Source: Meridianimarinicoccus roseus (lineage in GTDB: Bacteria > Pseudomonadota > Alphaproteobacteria > Rhodobacterales > Rhodobacteraceae). Taken from it: a stretch of 64,000 nt of DNA. The stretch lies in the NCBI RefSeq assembly GCF_003172915.1, contig NZ_QGKU01000068.1, positions 91,902 to 155,901 of the forward strand, written 5' to 3'. Positions 1-9,628 of this stretch are shown piece after piece. The notes beneath the pieces were generated by a model. The model was not told where the DNA came from. It saw only the letters and a list, made by a program, of their open reading frames with translations, and did no database searches. The translations under genes and the position numbers were made by a program. Position 1 is the first letter of the stretch; each line of letters opens with the position of its first letter.

Positions 1-174
1 CTGGCCATCGTGCTGGAAGCGACTCAACTGGCAGAGCGCGACGTGCCCGACTACATCGAAGCCGACCATTCCAAACTGACCGCGACCTTCGTGCGCCGCC
101 CCGGCCTTGCCGACGTGCCCTACGCAGTGCAGATGGAACCGAACCTCGTGATCGAATACTACGCCCAGAACTGA
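1..174 (+). CDS. rpsD: 30S ribosomal protein S4, C-terminal part (5' end outside window)
   Basis: The frame is open from base 1 to a TGA at 172-174 and gives 57 residues. The stretch [20 protein letters not shown] followed by a terminal IEYYAQN matches the end of bacterial S4, a primary 16S rRNA-binding protein of the small subunit (family knowledge: E. coli S4 ends in a similar WLEVD..KMEGTFKR..IVELYSK pattern). The N-terminal part lies outside the window. A strong terminator follows directly, so it ends its transcript. Confidence 0.85.
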   Translation: MAIVLEATQLAERDVPDYIEADHSKLTATFVRRPGLADVPYAVQMEPNLVIEYYAQN

Positions 175-197
175 TCCCGTTCGGAGCAGTCTTCGCA

Positions 198-229
198 GGC
201 CGCGCCGGGCAACCGGGCGCGGCCTTTTT
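198..229 (+). terminator. Rho-independent terminator after rpsD
   Basis: A perfect 9-bp GC stem (GGCCGCGCC at 198-206 with GGCGCGGCC at 216-224) closes a 9-base loop and is followed by five T. It separates rpsD from hisC. Confidence 0.85.
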
Positions 230-295
230 CATGTCCGCTTGCCGCTGGAAATGACCCGCCGTGCCCGCTACACCGCACCAGAGCAGGAGAGCCAA

Positions 296-1384
296 ATGAC
301 CAGCGCAATCGTACCCCAACCCGGCATTCTCGACATCGCGCTCTACCAGGGCGGCAAGGCGAAGATCGACGGCGTCGCCGACGTTGTCAAACTGTCGTCG
401 AACGAGAACCCGTTCGGCCCGTCCCCCAAGGCCATCGCCGCGGCAGAGGCATCGCTGGGCGCACTGCACCGCTACCCGTCCACCGATCACGCGGCCCTGC
501 GATGCGCCATCGGCGAGATGCACGGGTTGGATCCGGATCGGATCATCTGCGGTGTCGGCAGCGACGAGATCATCACCTTCCTGTGCCAGGCCTATGCCGG
601 GCCGGGCGACGAGGTGCTTCACACCGAACACGGCTTTCTGATGTATGCCATTTCGGCCCGCGCTGCGGGGGCAACGCCGGTGGCCGCCCCCGAACGCGAG
701 CGCACGGCCGATGTCGATGCCCTGCTCGCGGCCTGTACCGATCGCACGAAGCTGGTATTCCTCGCCAACCCTAACAACCCCACCGGGACCATGATCGGCG
801 GGAACGATCTGGCGCGGCTTGCGGGCGGACTTCCGCCGCAGGCTATCCTCGTGATCGACGGCGCCTACGCGGAATACGTGGAGGGCTACGATGGTGGCGC
901 CGCGCTGGCCGGTGCGCGTGACAACGTCGTAATGACCCGTACCTTTTCCAAGCTTTACGGGCTCGGCGGTCTGCGGATCGGCTGGGGGTATGGCCCCGCG
1001 GCGATCATCGACGTGCTCAACCGGGTCCGCGGGCCGTTCAACCTGTCCGCCACGCAACTGGAGGCCGCTGAAGCCGCCGTGCGGGATGCGGACTATGCCG
1101 AACGCTGCCGCGCCGAGAACGCGCGCTTGCGCGAGAAGCTGGCCCATGATCTGGCCGCCCTCGGCGTGCCTTCCGACACCTCGCAGGGGAATTTCGTTCT
1201 GGCCCGCTTCGCATCGGAGACCGAGGCCGCTGCCTGCGACGCGCATCTGCAATCGCGCGGGCTGATCGTGCGCCGTGTTGCCGGGTACGGGCTGCCGCAC
1301 TGTTTGCGCATCACCATCGGCGACGAAGCCGCCTGCACCCGCGTCGCGGCCGCCGTGGCCGAGTTCCGCGCGGCCCGGACATGA
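296..1384 (+). CDS. hisC: Histidinol-phosphate / aromatic aminotransferase HisC
   Basis: This PLP-dependent class I/II aminotransferase of 362 residues converts imidazole-acetol phosphate and glutamate to histidinol phosphate. Many HisC enzymes also transaminate prephenate or phenylpyruvate. Family motifs are visible: SSNENPFG near residue 35, GVGSDE near 86, NPNNPTG near 158, and the PLP lysine in [10 protein letters not shown] at about residue 219. The ATG at 296 is chosen because AGGAGA lies 5 bases upstream; the open frame extends to 239 but without a better site. It overlaps the downstream dehydrogenase gene by four bases (ATGA). That pairing suggests a role in tyrosine/phenylalanine synthesis as well as histidine, which is inference from context. 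Confidence 0.9.
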   Translation: MTSAIVPQPGILDIALYQGGKAKIDGVADVVKLSSNENPFGPSPKAIAAAEASLGALHRYPSTDHAALRCAIGEMHGLDPDRIICGVGSDEIITFLCQAYAGPGDEVLHTEHGFLMYAISARAAGATPVAAPERERTADVDALLAACTDRTKLVFLANPNNPTGTMIGGNDLARLAGGLPPQAILVIDGAYAEYVEGYDGGAALAGARDNVVMTRTFSKLYGLGGLRIGWGYGPAAIIDVLNRVRGPFNLSATQLEAAEAAVRDADYAERCRAENARLREKLAHDLAALGVPSDTSQGNFVLARFASETEAAACDAHLQSRGLIVRRVAGYGLPHCLRITIGDEAACTRVAAAVAEFRAART

Positions 1385-2352
1385 GCATGATCTACCGCCG
1401 CGTCGCATTGATCGGGCTGGGCCTTATCGCGTCCTCCATGGCCCATGCGATGCGCCGCGCGGGTCTTGCCGGCGAAATCGTCGGCACGGCCCGTACACCG
1501 GCCACCCGCGCCATCGCACGCGAAGACGGGCTGTGCGACCGCGTGACGGACACAGCGGCAGAGGCAGTGATCGGCGCCGATCTCGTTGTGCTTTGTGTTC
1601 CCGTCGGTGCGATGGGGGCGCTTGCCGCCGAGATCGCGCCCCACCTTGCGCCGGGCGCGACCGTCACCGATGTGGGGTCCGTAAAGCGGTCTGTGATAGA
1701 TGCCGTAGCCCCCCACTTGCCGGACAGCGTGCATTTCGTGCCCGCCCACCCTCTTGCAGGGACCGAACATTCCGGCCCGCGATCGGGGTTCGCGGAACTC
1801 TTCGACAACCGCTGGTGCCTGCTCGTTCCGGTGCCCGGAACCGATGCTTCGGCCACTGCACGGCTGCGCGCGCTGTGGGAAGGGATGGGGTCGAACGTCG
1901 ATGAAATGGATGCGGATCACCACGATCTCGTGCTGGCCGTCACCAGCCACGCGCCACACCTGATCGCCTACACGATGGTCGGCGTGGCGGACGATCTGCG
2001 CCGCGTGACCGACAGCGAGGTCATCAAGTATTCCGCTGCGGGATTCCGCGACTTCACCCGCATCGCGGCCTCGGACCCGACGATGTGGCGCGACGTGTTC
2101 CTGAACAATCGCGAGGCAACGTTGGAGATCCTCGGCCGTTTCACCGAGGAACTGTTCGCATTGCAAAGGGCCATCCGCACCGGAGATGGCGACCACCTGC
2201 ACGCCTATTTCACCCGGACCCGCGCAATCCGGCGCGGAATCATCGAGGCCGGGCAGGACACCGACGCACCCGATTTCGGCCGCGGTACCCGCAAGATCAG
2301 CGCAGCACCAGGCGCGGCGCCTGACCCAGCGGCAGCACACCGCCAAGGCTGA
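1381..2352 (+). CDS. tyrA: Prephenate/arogenate (cyclohexadienyl) dehydrogenase
   Basis: It oxidatively decarboxylates prephenate or arogenate on the way to tyrosine, using NAD(P). The 323-residue protein opens with a Rossmann fingerprint, [11 protein letters not shown] at residues 9-19, and carries the conserved [11 protein letters not shown] segment that supplies the active-site histidine in this family. There is no chorismate mutase domain, so it is the monofunctional type (sometimes called TyrC). It is translationally coupled to hisC through an ATGA overlap. Its last 56 bp overlap the end of the convergent DUF2125 gene, and its tail (after about residue 305) is alanine/proline-rich and probably not catalytic. 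Confidence 0.88.
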   Translation: MSMIYRRVALIGLGLIASSMAHAMRRAGLAGEIVGTARTPATRAIAREDGLCDRVTDTAAEAVIGADLVVLCVPVGAMGALAAEIAPHLAPGATVTDVGSVKRSVIDAVAPHLPDSVHFVPAHPLAGTEHSGPRSGFAELFDNRWCLLVPVPGTDASATARLRALWEGMGSNVDEMDADHHDLVLAVTSHAPHLIAYTMVGVADDLRRVTDSEVIKYSAAGFRDFTRIAASDPTMWRDVFLNNREATLEILGRFTEELFALQRAIRTGDGDHLHAYFTRTRAIRRGIIEAGQDTDAPDFGRGTRKISAAPGAAPDPAAAHRQG

Positions 2353-3304
2353 CCCGCCCGCCGTCGAAGCGCAGCGGCACGTCCAGCGTGTCGGGGTTGC
2401 CGGTCATGCGGGCCATCTGCGCCAGTCCGCCCTCCAGCAGCGGGGCCAGCCGTTCGGGCACCAGCCCTGCGGCCTGTGCCAGCGCCATCATTTCGCGCCA
2501 GTTGGTGGCCTTGACCGTCAGGCTGCCGGTCGGCACTCCGTCCTCCGCCACGTCCAGCGTTCCGGCGATGCGCAGGTCCAGTTCGCCCCAGCTGGCCCGC
2601 GCGAGTCGCAGGTCGATCCGGCGGGGCTGGGGGCGCCGCTCCTCGATCGCCCGCCTGTCCCATGGCGCGTCGAACACCACGCTGGCGTCCAGCGCCAGCC
2701 GCTGCACCGTGTCACCGATCAGCGTGCTGCGCGCCAGAAGCCGGGTGACGAGGCTTTCGGGCGGCGCGAAATCCGCCGCCTGCAGCGACAGATCATAGCT
2801 GTTCACCGCCGCCGGCGTGCGCCGCAGCGCCAGTTGTCCGCTTCCCAGTCCCGCGCGCCAGTCCGCGCTGGACTGCGCGACCACTGCCGCGAACTCCACC
2901 GTCGCCCGGTCCAGCGTAAAGGCGCGCATGTCGGCGAAAACCACCGACCCGCGCATTCGTTCGCTGGTCAGGTCAATCTTCTGCAGCGGCGTTGCGACTG
3001 TCTGGGTGTCCGGCCAGACGGCGATCACATGGCTGGGCCGATAACTGAGCGCCAGAACCTGGAAAATCGGCGCCGACCACGCCCAGCCAGTAGACGGATC
3101 GGCCAGTTCGACCTCGCGCAACGTGGTATCGAAGCGGTTGGGAAACCCGGCCGTGTTCAGGCTGGCGGTGCTGACGACCCACCCATCGGCCTCGCGCGCG
3201 GCCAGCCAGTTGCGTAGCCCGCGTTCCACCGCCTGCGCGCCGATGAACCAGTATCCGGCCCAGGCGGCCGCCGCCAAAAGGATCACGGCCAGTAGAATTC
3301 GCAT
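2297..3304 (-). CDS. DUF2125 domain-containing envelope protein
   Basis: The product is 335 residues. Residues 4-20 form a hydrophobic N-terminal segment (LLAVILLAAAAWAGYWF) that looks like a signal anchor, so the rest is probably periplasmic. The following region, with the GFPNRFDTTL motif and repeated polar beta-like stretches, resembles the DUF2125 family, which is common in alphaproteobacteria and of unknown function. It converges on tyrA and overlaps its 3' end. The start ATG at 3304 sits about 65 bp from the divergent chaC start, so the two may share a promoter region. Confidence 0.7.
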   Translation of the reverse strand: MRILLAVILLAAAAWAGYWFIGAQAVERGLRNWLAAREADGWVVSTASLNTAGFPNRFDTTLREVELADPSTGWAWSAPIFQVLALSYRPSHVIAVWPDTQTVATPLQKIDLTSERMRGSVVFADMRAFTLDRATVEFAAVVAQSSADWRAGLGSGQLALRRTPAAVNSYDLSLQAADFAPPESLVTRLLARSTLIGDTVQRLALDASVVFDAPWDRRAIEERRPQPRRIDLRLARASWGELDLRIAGTLDVAEDGVPTGSLTVKATNWREMMALAQAAGLVPERLAPLLEGGLAQMARMTGNPDTLDVPLRFDGGRVSLGGVLPLGQAPRLVLR

Positions 3305-3368
3305 CGCGGGGCCTTTTCTGTCTGTTCGCGCTTGTGTTTACAGGGGCCGCGGAAAAAGGACCAGTCAG

Positions 3369-3911
3369 ATGCCTCAGAACACGGCCGCCCTTTGGGTTTT
3401 CGGATACGGATCGTTGATCTGGAATCCCGGTTTCACCCATGTGGAACGGGTGATCGCGGAACTGCCCGGGTATGCCCGGTCATTCTGCATGCGCTCGGTC
3501 CATCATCGCGGCACTGCAGACAGCCCTGGGCTGGTGCTGGCGCTCGATCCGCATCCGGGTGCACGCTGTTCCGGCATTGCCTTCGGCGTGGCCGAGGACG
3601 ATGCCGACGAGACACTCGCCACGCTGCGCGAACGGGAGCTGATCTCTTCGGCATATCTGGAGAAGACGCTGCCGCTGGACCTGTCCGACGGGCGCCGCGT
3701 GCACGCGGTGACCTACGTCGTCGATCCGCAGCACGTGCAGTATTGCGGCGGACTGCCGCTGGAAGAACAGGCAAGGATCATCGCATCGGCCGTGGGGGGG
3801 CGCGGCCCGAACCGCGATTACCTGTTCAACACCGCCGCGCATCTGCGCGAACTCGGCCTTGGCGATGCAGATCTCGACTGGTTGGCCATGCGCGTCGCAG
3901 AACTGGACTGA
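3369..3911 (+). CDS. chaC: Glutathione-specific gamma-glutamylcyclotransferase (ChaC family)
   Basis: ChaC-type enzymes cleave cytosolic glutathione to 5-oxoproline and Cys-Gly. The 180-residue product has the family signature VFGYGSLIWNPGF at residues 9-21 (the substrate-binding loop) and a conserved acidic stretch ERELISSAY in the region that supplies the catalytic glutamate. The ATG at 3369 is preceded by AAGGA eight bases upstream; the longer open frame to 3123 overlaps the divergent gene and is rejected. It is followed after 72 bp by the proton-channel pair. Confidence 0.88.
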   Translation: MPQNTAALWVFGYGSLIWNPGFTHVERVIAELPGYARSFCMRSVHHRGTADSPGLVLALDPHPGARCSGIAFGVAEDDADETLATLRERELISSAYLEKTLPLDLSDGRRVHAVTYVVDPQHVQYCGGLPLEEQARIIASAVGGRGPNRDYLFNTAAHLRELGLGDADLDWLAMRVAELD

Positions 3912-3983
3912 GCCGGACAAACGCTGTTGGAACACGCGCCGCCGCACCCTATGCTGCGCGAAAGTCACTGGAAAGGCAGACGG

Positions 3984-5210
3984 ATGGCAGCGCAAGGCGA
4001 TGGGCGGCAGGGGCTCCGGCAGGGCCGCGAAGTGCGTGCGCAGTTCTCGCAGCCCGTGCGCCAGATCGTGCTGATGCTGATCGTGATCGGTGCGTTCTCG
4101 GCGGGCGCCTACGTGGCGTTCCCGCAGGTCGCCCCGGTCTTCGCACAAAGCCCCTGGTTGAACGGCACCATCGGCGTCGTGTTCGTCGTTGGTGTGCTGG
4201 CCTGCTTCCTGCAGGTGCTTCAACTGGTGTCGGCGGTGAACTGGATCGAGGATTTTGCCCGCGACCGGCCCGGTTTCGACATCAAGCGCCCGCCACGGCT
4301 GCTGGCGCCGCTTGCGGCGCTGCTGCGCTCGCGCGGGGCGCGTATGCAGATCGGGGCGTCCTCGTCGCGGTCGATCCTGGACAGTGTCGCAACGCGGTTG
4401 GACGAAGCGCGCGACATCACCCGCTACATCACTAGCCTTCTGATCTTTCTGGGCCTTCTGGGCACGTTCTATGGCCTTGCGACGACGATCCCGGCTGTGG
4501 TGGACACGATCCGCTCGCTTGCGCCGGCACCTGGCGAAAGCTCCACCGCGATCTTCGGTCGGCTGATCGGCGGTCTGGAAACGCAGCTTGGCGGGATGGG
4601 GACGGCCTTCGCCTCTTCGCTTCTGGGGCTTGCCGGGTCGCTCGTTGTGGGGCTTCTGGAACTGTTCGCCGGGCACGGCCAGAACCGCTTCTACCGCGAA
4701 CTCGAGGAATGGCTGTCCTCGATCACGCGGGTCGGGTTCAGCGCGGGCGACACCGACATGAGCGCGGAAAGCTCCATGTTCGCGACGCTGATGGACCAGA
4801 TGACCGAACAGTTCGACGCCCTGAACACCACCTTCATCGAAAGCGACCAGAGCCGCGCTGCGGTGGACGAGAAACTCGGGATGCTCGCCGCATCGGTCGA
4901 ACGCCTGTCGCAGAAAGTGTCCGAAGACGCCAACATCAATGCCACGCTTGCGCGGATCGCCGAGGGTCAGGAGAACCTGATCGCCGCGATCAACGCCGTC
5001 ACCGCCCGGCCGATTACCGAAGCCGACGCGCTGGAGGCCGAAACGCGCTCGCGCCTGCGCAGCATCGACGTTCAGCTGCTGCGGATCCTCGAGGAACTGA
5101 CGGCAGGCCGCCAGGAAAGCACGACTGAACTGCGCCGAGATCTCGCCCGTCTGACTCGCGTGATCGAGATTGCGGCGGACCCGTCGGGCGGCCAGGGGCA
5201 GGGGCGCTAA
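3984..5210 (+). CDS. ExbB/TolQ/MotA-like proton-channel subunit
   Basis: The 408-residue inner-membrane protein has four hydrophobic segments at about 26-46, 60-82, 147-170 and 203-228. The last two (LLGTFYGLATTIPAV and GGMGTAFASSLLGLAGSLVVG) resemble the pore helices of the MotA/TolQ/ExbB superfamily. The soluble tail from about 250 to 400 is rich in E, R and L and looks helical. The ATG at 3984 is preferred over an in-frame ATG at 3927 because AAAGGCAG lies just upstream and the pre-sequence is not conserved-looking. The next gene starts 3 bases after the stop and encodes a MotB-like partner, so the two should form one ion-driven complex. What that complex moves is not known from sequence. 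Confidence 0.75.
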   Translation: MAAQGDGRQGLRQGREVRAQFSQPVRQIVLMLIVIGAFSAGAYVAFPQVAPVFAQSPWLNGTIGVVFVVGVLACFLQVLQLVSAVNWIEDFARDRPGFDIKRPPRLLAPLAALLRSRGARMQIGASSSRSILDSVATRLDEARDITRYITSLLIFLGLLGTFYGLATTIPAVVDTIRSLAPAPGESSTAIFGRLIGGLETQLGGMGTAFASSLLGLAGSLVVGLLELFAGHGQNRFYRELEEWLSSITRVGFSAGDTDMSAESSMFATLMDQMTEQFDALNTTFIESDQSRAAVDEKLGMLAASVERLSQKVSEDANINATLARIAEGQENLIAAINAVTARPITEADALEAETRSRLRSIDVQLLRILEELTAGRQESTTELRRDLARLTRVIEIAADPSGGQGQGR

Positions 5211-5213
5211 GGC

Positions 5214-7025
5214 GTGGCGCTGAACCGCCGCAGCGGACAACGGTTCCAGGCCTCGATATGGCCGGGTTTCGTCGATGCGATGACGGCGCTGCTGCTTGTG
5301 CTGATTTTCGTATTGACCATTTTCATGGTGGTCCAGTCGATCCAGACCGAAACGATCACCGGGCAGGAAACCGAACTGGACCGGCTCAGCCGCGAGATCG
5401 ACACGCTGGCCACGGCGCTCGGGGCGGAACAGCAGCGCAATTTCGAACTGGAATCGAACGTGGCCGCGCTGGACGAGGATCTTGCGCGGGCGGAGGACAA
5501 CAGCGAATTCCTGAACAGGATCATCGACACGCTGACCGCCGAGGTCGAGAGCCGCAACGCGCAACTGGGTGAGGCCCGCGAGCGGATCACCGCCTTCGAG
5601 GCGCAGGTTACCGCTCTGCTTGCCGACCGTGATGCGGCCCGCGGGCAAGTGGCCGATCTGGAGCAGGACGTGGATGCGCTGACGCAGGACCGCGACGCGC
5701 TGGAGACGGCGTTGGCCCGGGCCCGGGATGAGATAGACGCCGAGGCCGAGGCAGCCCGACTTGCGGCGGCACGGCGCGATGCGCTGGAGGCGCTGGTGGC
5801 CGATCTGCGCGCGACAGGGGATGCGCAATCGGACGAGATCGCGGCGTTGCGCGGCAATCTGCAGGATGCCGAACAGGCCCTGTCCGAACAGGAAGCCGCG
5901 CGTCTTGCCGAGGCCGAGGCCGCCCGGCGGCTCCGAGCGCGGCTTCAATCCGCGGACGCGGAATTATCGGCGATGACGCTGGCGCTGGAAGAACAACGCG
6001 CGCAGGCGGAAGAAACCCTGACCCTTTTGGCTGCCGCCCGTGCCCGCCGGGACGAACTGGATGAAAGGCTCATGGCCGCGTTGGTGGATGGCGACCTGTC
6101 CGAAGAGGCATTGCAGGCAGCCCGCGCCGAACTGGAGCAGGCCCGCGAACGGCTTCAGCAGGAGGGTGCGACGGCCGAGGATCTGCGCAACCGGCTGGCC
6201 GATGCGCTGGCCGCGCGTCAAAGCGCCGAGGCCGAGCTTGAGACGGCCCTGACCGAAGCGGAGCGACAGGAGCGGCTTCTGGCCAGTGCGCGCGCGGAAC
6301 TGTCGGAATTGTCAGACACCAGTGCCGAGGATCGGCGCCGACTTGCCGCGCTGAACGCGCAGCTGTCCACCCTGCGTGGCCAGTTGGGCGAGTTGCAGGC
6401 GCTTCTGGACGAGGCCGATGCGCGCGATGCTGCAGCGACGGTCCAGATCGAGGCCTTGGGCGCGCGGCTGAACACGGCGCTGGCGCGGGTTGCGGCCGAA
6501 GAGCGCAAGCGCGCCGAACTGGAAGCGGCGGAACGGCGGCGGCTCGAGGCGGAGGCGCAGCGGTTGGAGAACTACCGATCCGAGTTCTTCGGGCGCCTGC
6601 GCGAGATCCTTGGGGATCAGGACGGGGTGCAGGTGGTCGGTGACCGGTTCGTCTTCTCCTCCGAAGTGCTGTTCGCATCGGGCTCGGCGGAACTGTCGTC
6701 CGATGGACGGGCCGAGGTCGCCAAGGTTGCACAGACGTTGCAGCAGGTCGCCGCCAGTATTCCGCCGGGCATCGACTGGGTGATCCGCGTCGATGGCCAC
6801 ACCGATGACGTTCCGATCTCGGGAAACGGGCCGTTCGCGGACAACTGGGAACTCAGCCAAGCGCGGGCGCTGTCGGTGGTCCGCTTCATGATCGACAATT
6901 ACGGCTTTCCGCCCGACCGGCTTGCGGCGACGGGCTTCGCGGAATTCCAGCCGGTCGATCCGCGCGCTACTCCCGAGGCGCGGGCGCGCAATCGGCGGAT
7001 CGAGCTGAAACTGACCGAGCGCTGA
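5214..7025 (+). CDS. MotB/OmpA-like peptidoglycan-binding protein with long coiled coil
   Basis: The 603-residue product starts with a short cytoplasmic stretch and one membrane helix (about 20-41) that carries an Asp at position 21 in WPGFVDAMTALLLVLIF. The Asp is placed as in MotB, where it binds the driving ion. Residues about 45-455 are an Ala/Glu/Arg-rich heptad-like coiled coil, far longer than the MotB linker. Residues about 470-603 are an OmpA-family domain with DGHTDD near 527 and a final ARNRRIELKL, which binds peptidoglycan. It begins with GTG three bases after its partner gene. The topology suggests a cytoplasmic-membrane stator anchored to the wall through a periplasmic rod. Confidence 0.8.
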   Translation: MALNRRSGQRFQASIWPGFVDAMTALLLVLIFVLTIFMVVQSIQTETITGQETELDRLSREIDTLATALGAEQQRNFELESNVAALDEDLARAEDNSEFLNRIIDTLTAEVESRNAQLGEARERITAFEAQVTALLADRDAARGQVADLEQDVDALTQDRDALETALARARDEIDAEAEAARLAAARRDALEALVADLRATGDAQSDEIAALRGNLQDAEQALSEQEAARLAEAEAARRLRARLQSADAELSAMTLALEEQRAQAEETLTLLAAARARRDELDERLMAALVDGDLSEEALQAARAELEQARERLQQEGATAEDLRNRLADALAARQSAEAELETALTEAERQERLLASARAELSELSDTSAEDRRRLAALNAQLSTLRGQLGELQALLDEADARDAAATVQIEALGARLNTALARVAAEERKRAELEAAERRRLEAEAQRLENYRSEFFGRLREILGDQDGVQVVGDRFVFSSEVLFASGSAELSSDGRAEVAKVAQTLQQVAASIPPGIDWVIRVDGHTDDVPISGNGPFADNWELSQARALSVVRFMIDNYGFPPDRLAATGFAEFQPVDPRATPEARARNRRIELKLTER

Positions 7026-7077
7026 TCGATGCCGCCGAGGGGGAACGCCTATCCCGTGTGAGGAACCCCGGAACAAA

Positions 7078-7100
7078 AGCCCCGCCGAACCGGCGGGGCT
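7078..7100. terminator. Bidirectional terminator between the OmpA-like gene and clpA
   Basis: A perfect 10-bp stem (AGCCCCGCCG with CGGCGGGGCT) closes a 3-base loop. Read on the minus strand it is followed by TTTTG and so ends the clpA transcript; on the plus strand the T run is weaker. Confidence 0.75.
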
Positions 7101-7123
7101 TATCTTGTTCTTTTGTTTGCGGG

Positions 7124-9445
7124 TCAGTCGGCTGTCAGCAAGGGTGGACGCTTGCTCGACAGCCGGGCGTTTTCCGGCGGAAGCGTTTCAAGGTGGATTT
7201 CACCGTCGCGGACTTCGACCCGAACGATGCCACCCTTGGCAAGCTTGCCGAACAGCAACTCTTCGGCCAGCGGCTTCTTGATATGCTCCTGGATCACGCG
7301 GCCTAGCGGACGTGCCCCCATCTTGTCGTCGTAACCTTTGGTGCCCAGCCACTCGGCAGCTTCCGGCGTCAGTTCGATCGACACGTTGCGATCCATCAAC
7401 TGGGCTTCGAGTTGCAGCACGAACTTCTCCACCACCTGCATGATCACCTCCTGCGGCAGCGGACGGAAGCTGATCACCGCGTCAAGGCGATTGCGGAACT
7501 CGGGCGTGAAGATACGCTCGATCGCGGCGGTGTCCTCGCCCTCGCGGCGGTCGCGACCGAAACCGATGGCCGCTTTTGCCTGTTCGGCCGCACCGGCGTT
7601 CGAGGTCATGATAAGGATCACGTTCGAGAAATCGACCTGACGGCCGTTGTGGTCGGTCAGCTTGCCGTGGTCCATAACCTGCAACAGAATGTTGTAGACA
7701 TCCGGGTGCGCCTTCTCGATCTCGTCCAGCAACAAGACGCAATGCGGATGCTGGTCCACACCATCGGTCAGCATGCCACCCTGGTCAAAGCCGACATAGC
7801 CCGGCGGTGCACCGATCAGGCGCGAGACGGCGTGCTTTTCCATGTACTCCGACATGTCGAAGCGCAACAATTCCACTCCGAGCGAGTCCGAAAGCTGCTT
7901 GGCCACTTCGGTCTTTCCGACGCCGGTAGGTCCGGCGAACAGGTAGTTCCCGATCGGCTTTCCCGGTTCGCGGAGCCCGGCTCGTGATAGCTTGATCGCC
8001 GAGGACAGTGCCACGATGGCATCATCCTGCCCGAACACGACCCGCTTCAACGTACTTTCGAGGTCGCGAAGCACTTCAGCATCGTCCTTGGACACGTTCT
8101 TGGGAGGGATTCGTGCGATCTTGGCCACCACGGCCTCGATCTCCTTGGCGCCAATGGTCTTGCGGCGTCGGCTTTCAGCCACGAGGTGCTGTGCGGCTCC
8201 CGCTTCGTCGATCACATCGATCGCTTTGTCGGGGAGCTTGCGATCATTGATATAGCGCGCCGAAAGTTCCACCGCCGTGCGGATCGCGTCCGAGGTGTAG
8301 CGGATATCGTGATGCGTCTCGAAATAGGGCTTCAGCCCTTTCAGGATCTTCACAGTGTCATCGACAGACGGTTCAGCAACATCGATCTTCTGGAACCGGC
8401 GGCTCAGCGCTCGGTCCTTTTCGAAATGCTGGCGGAACTCCTTGTAGGTGGTGGACCCCATGCATCGCAGCTTGCCGCCCTGCAGCGCGGGCTTTAGCAG
8501 ATTGGACGCATCCATCGCACCACCCGACGTGGCACCTGCTCCAATCACGGTGTGAATCTCGTCGATGAACAGAATCGCGTCAGGATGCTCTTCCAACTCG
8601 CTGACCACGGCCTTCAGGCGCTCTTCGAAATCGCCCCGATACCGCGTGCCGGCGAGCAGCGCGCCCATGTCCAGCGAAAAGATCGTCGCGCCGGACAGTA
8701 CATCGGGCGTTTCGCCCTGCACGATCTTGCGCGCGAGTCCTTCGGCGATGGCGGTCTTGCCGACGCCCGGATCACCCACCAGAAGCGGGTTGTTCTTGCG
8801 GCGGCGGCACAGCACCTGAATACAGCGCTCAACCTCGGATTCGCGTCCGATCAGTGGATCGACCTCACCCTTCATCGACTTCGCATTCAGGTCCACGCAG
8901 TATTTGCCGAGCGCCGATTCCTTACCATCAGCCTCGGTAGCCTGGGCCGTTTCCTCTTCGTAATCGGTCGCACCCTTCACCGGACGGCTTTCGCCAAAAT
9001 TCGGATCCTTGGCGACGCCATGCGCGATGAAATTCACCGCATCGTAGCGGGTCATTTCCTGTTCCTGAAGGAAGAAGGCCGCGTTGCTTTCGCGTTCGGC
9101 GAAGATCGCGACCAGCACGTTCGCGCCTGTCACCTCCGTCCGGCCCGAGGACTGAACATGGATCGCCGCGCGCTGAATCACGCGCTGGAATGCCGCCGTC
9201 GGAACAGCTTCGGAACCGTCCACGTCGGTTTCAAGGGTCGACAGCTCCTCGTCGATGAATTCGACCAGCGTGGTCTTGAGCGTCTGCAGGTCGACACCGC
9301 AGGCCTGCATGACCTTGGCCGCGTTCGGCTCGTCGATCAGGGCAAGCAGCAGGTGTTCAAGCGTGGCCAGTTCGTGGCGACGGGAATTCGCCAAGGCCAG
9401 AGCCGCATGAATGGCTTGTTCAAGCGTATTCGAAAATGACGGCAC
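7124..9445 (-). CDS. clpA: ATP-dependent Clp protease ATP-binding subunit ClpA
   Basis: ClpA is the AAA+ unfoldase that feeds substrates to ClpP. The 773-residue protein has an N-terminal Clp_N region (about 1-145), a first AAA module with Walker A GDPGVGKT near 222 and Walker B ILFIDEIH, and a second with GPTGVGKT near 502 and [13 protein letters not shown]. The AAIGFG loop is the ClpP-docking element. The start is a GTG at 9445 with GAAAGGAG upstream; the open frame continues to 9598 but that extension lacks family character. A ClpS adaptor gene, often just upstream in other bacteria, is not in this window. Confidence 0.93.
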   Translation of the reverse strand: MPSFSNTLEQAIHAALALANSRRHELATLEHLLLALIDEPNAAKVMQACGVDLQTLKTTLVEFIDEELSTLETDVDGSEAVPTAAFQRVIQRAAIHVQSSGRTEVTGANVLVAIFAERESNAAFFLQEQEMTRYDAVNFIAHGVAKDPNFGESRPVKGATDYEEETAQATEADGKESALGKYCVDLNAKSMKGEVDPLIGRESEVERCIQVLCRRRKNNPLLVGDPGVGKTAIAEGLARKIVQGETPDVLSGATIFSLDMGALLAGTRYRGDFEERLKAVVSELEEHPDAILFIDEIHTVIGAGATSGGAMDASNLLKPALQGGKLRCMGSTTYKEFRQHFEKDRALSRRFQKIDVAEPSVDDTVKILKGLKPYFETHHDIRYTSDAIRTAVELSARYINDRKLPDKAIDVIDEAGAAQHLVAESRRRKTIGAKEIEAVVAKIARIPPKNVSKDDAEVLRDLESTLKRVVFGQDDAIVALSSAIKLSRAGLREPGKPIGNYLFAGPTGVGKTEVAKQLSDSLGVELLRFDMSEYMEKHAVSRLIGAPPGYVGFDQGGMLTDGVDQHPHCVLLLDEIEKAHPDVYNILLQVMDHGKLTDHNGRQVDFSNVILIMTSNAGAAEQAKAAIGFGRDRREGEDTAAIERIFTPEFRNRLDAVISFRPLPQEVIMQVVEKFVLQLEAQLMDRNVSIELTPEAAEWLGTKGYDDKMGARPLGRVIQEHIKKPLAEELLFGKLAKGGIVRVEVRDGEIHLETLPPENARLSSKRPPLLTAD

Positions 9446-9511
9446 GAGACGTGCTCCTTTCAGTCGGGGCGGCGACGCAGGACGGCACCACCGTGGGCTC
9501 ATGATCTTAAA

Positions 9512-9598
9512 GTTTGGTTTTCCGGCGCAACCTTCAAGTCTTTTTTCCTCACCGTCCCGGCATTGACCTTTCGGAACCGGCGCCCATGCATTGTGCAT
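9512..9598 (-). promoter_or_regulatory. Possible clpA promoter and 13-bp palindrome
   Basis: On the minus strand CTTGAA (9538-9533) is followed after 15 bases by CCAAAC (9517-9512), loosely like a heat-shock sigma-factor site. A perfect 13-bp inverted repeat, ATGCA-TTG-TGCAT, lies at 9586-9598. Both sit in the 183-bp gap between clpA and gloB. This is pattern matching only. Confidence 0.25.
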
Positions 9599-9628
9599 CG
9601 CTGCCCCTGCGGTCCGCCCAAATTTTAG

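Noticed and set aside
3480..5948. 822-codon minus-strand open frame
   Set aside because: It lies antisense to chaC and the stator pair, is rich in Arg/Gln/His/Pro as shadow frames of GC-rich genes are, and has no recognisable domain.
3984..7025. Zorya-type defence system
   Set aside because: A MotA/MotB-like pair is present, but there is no ZorC, ZorD or ZorE neighbour, and chaC and clpA flank it.
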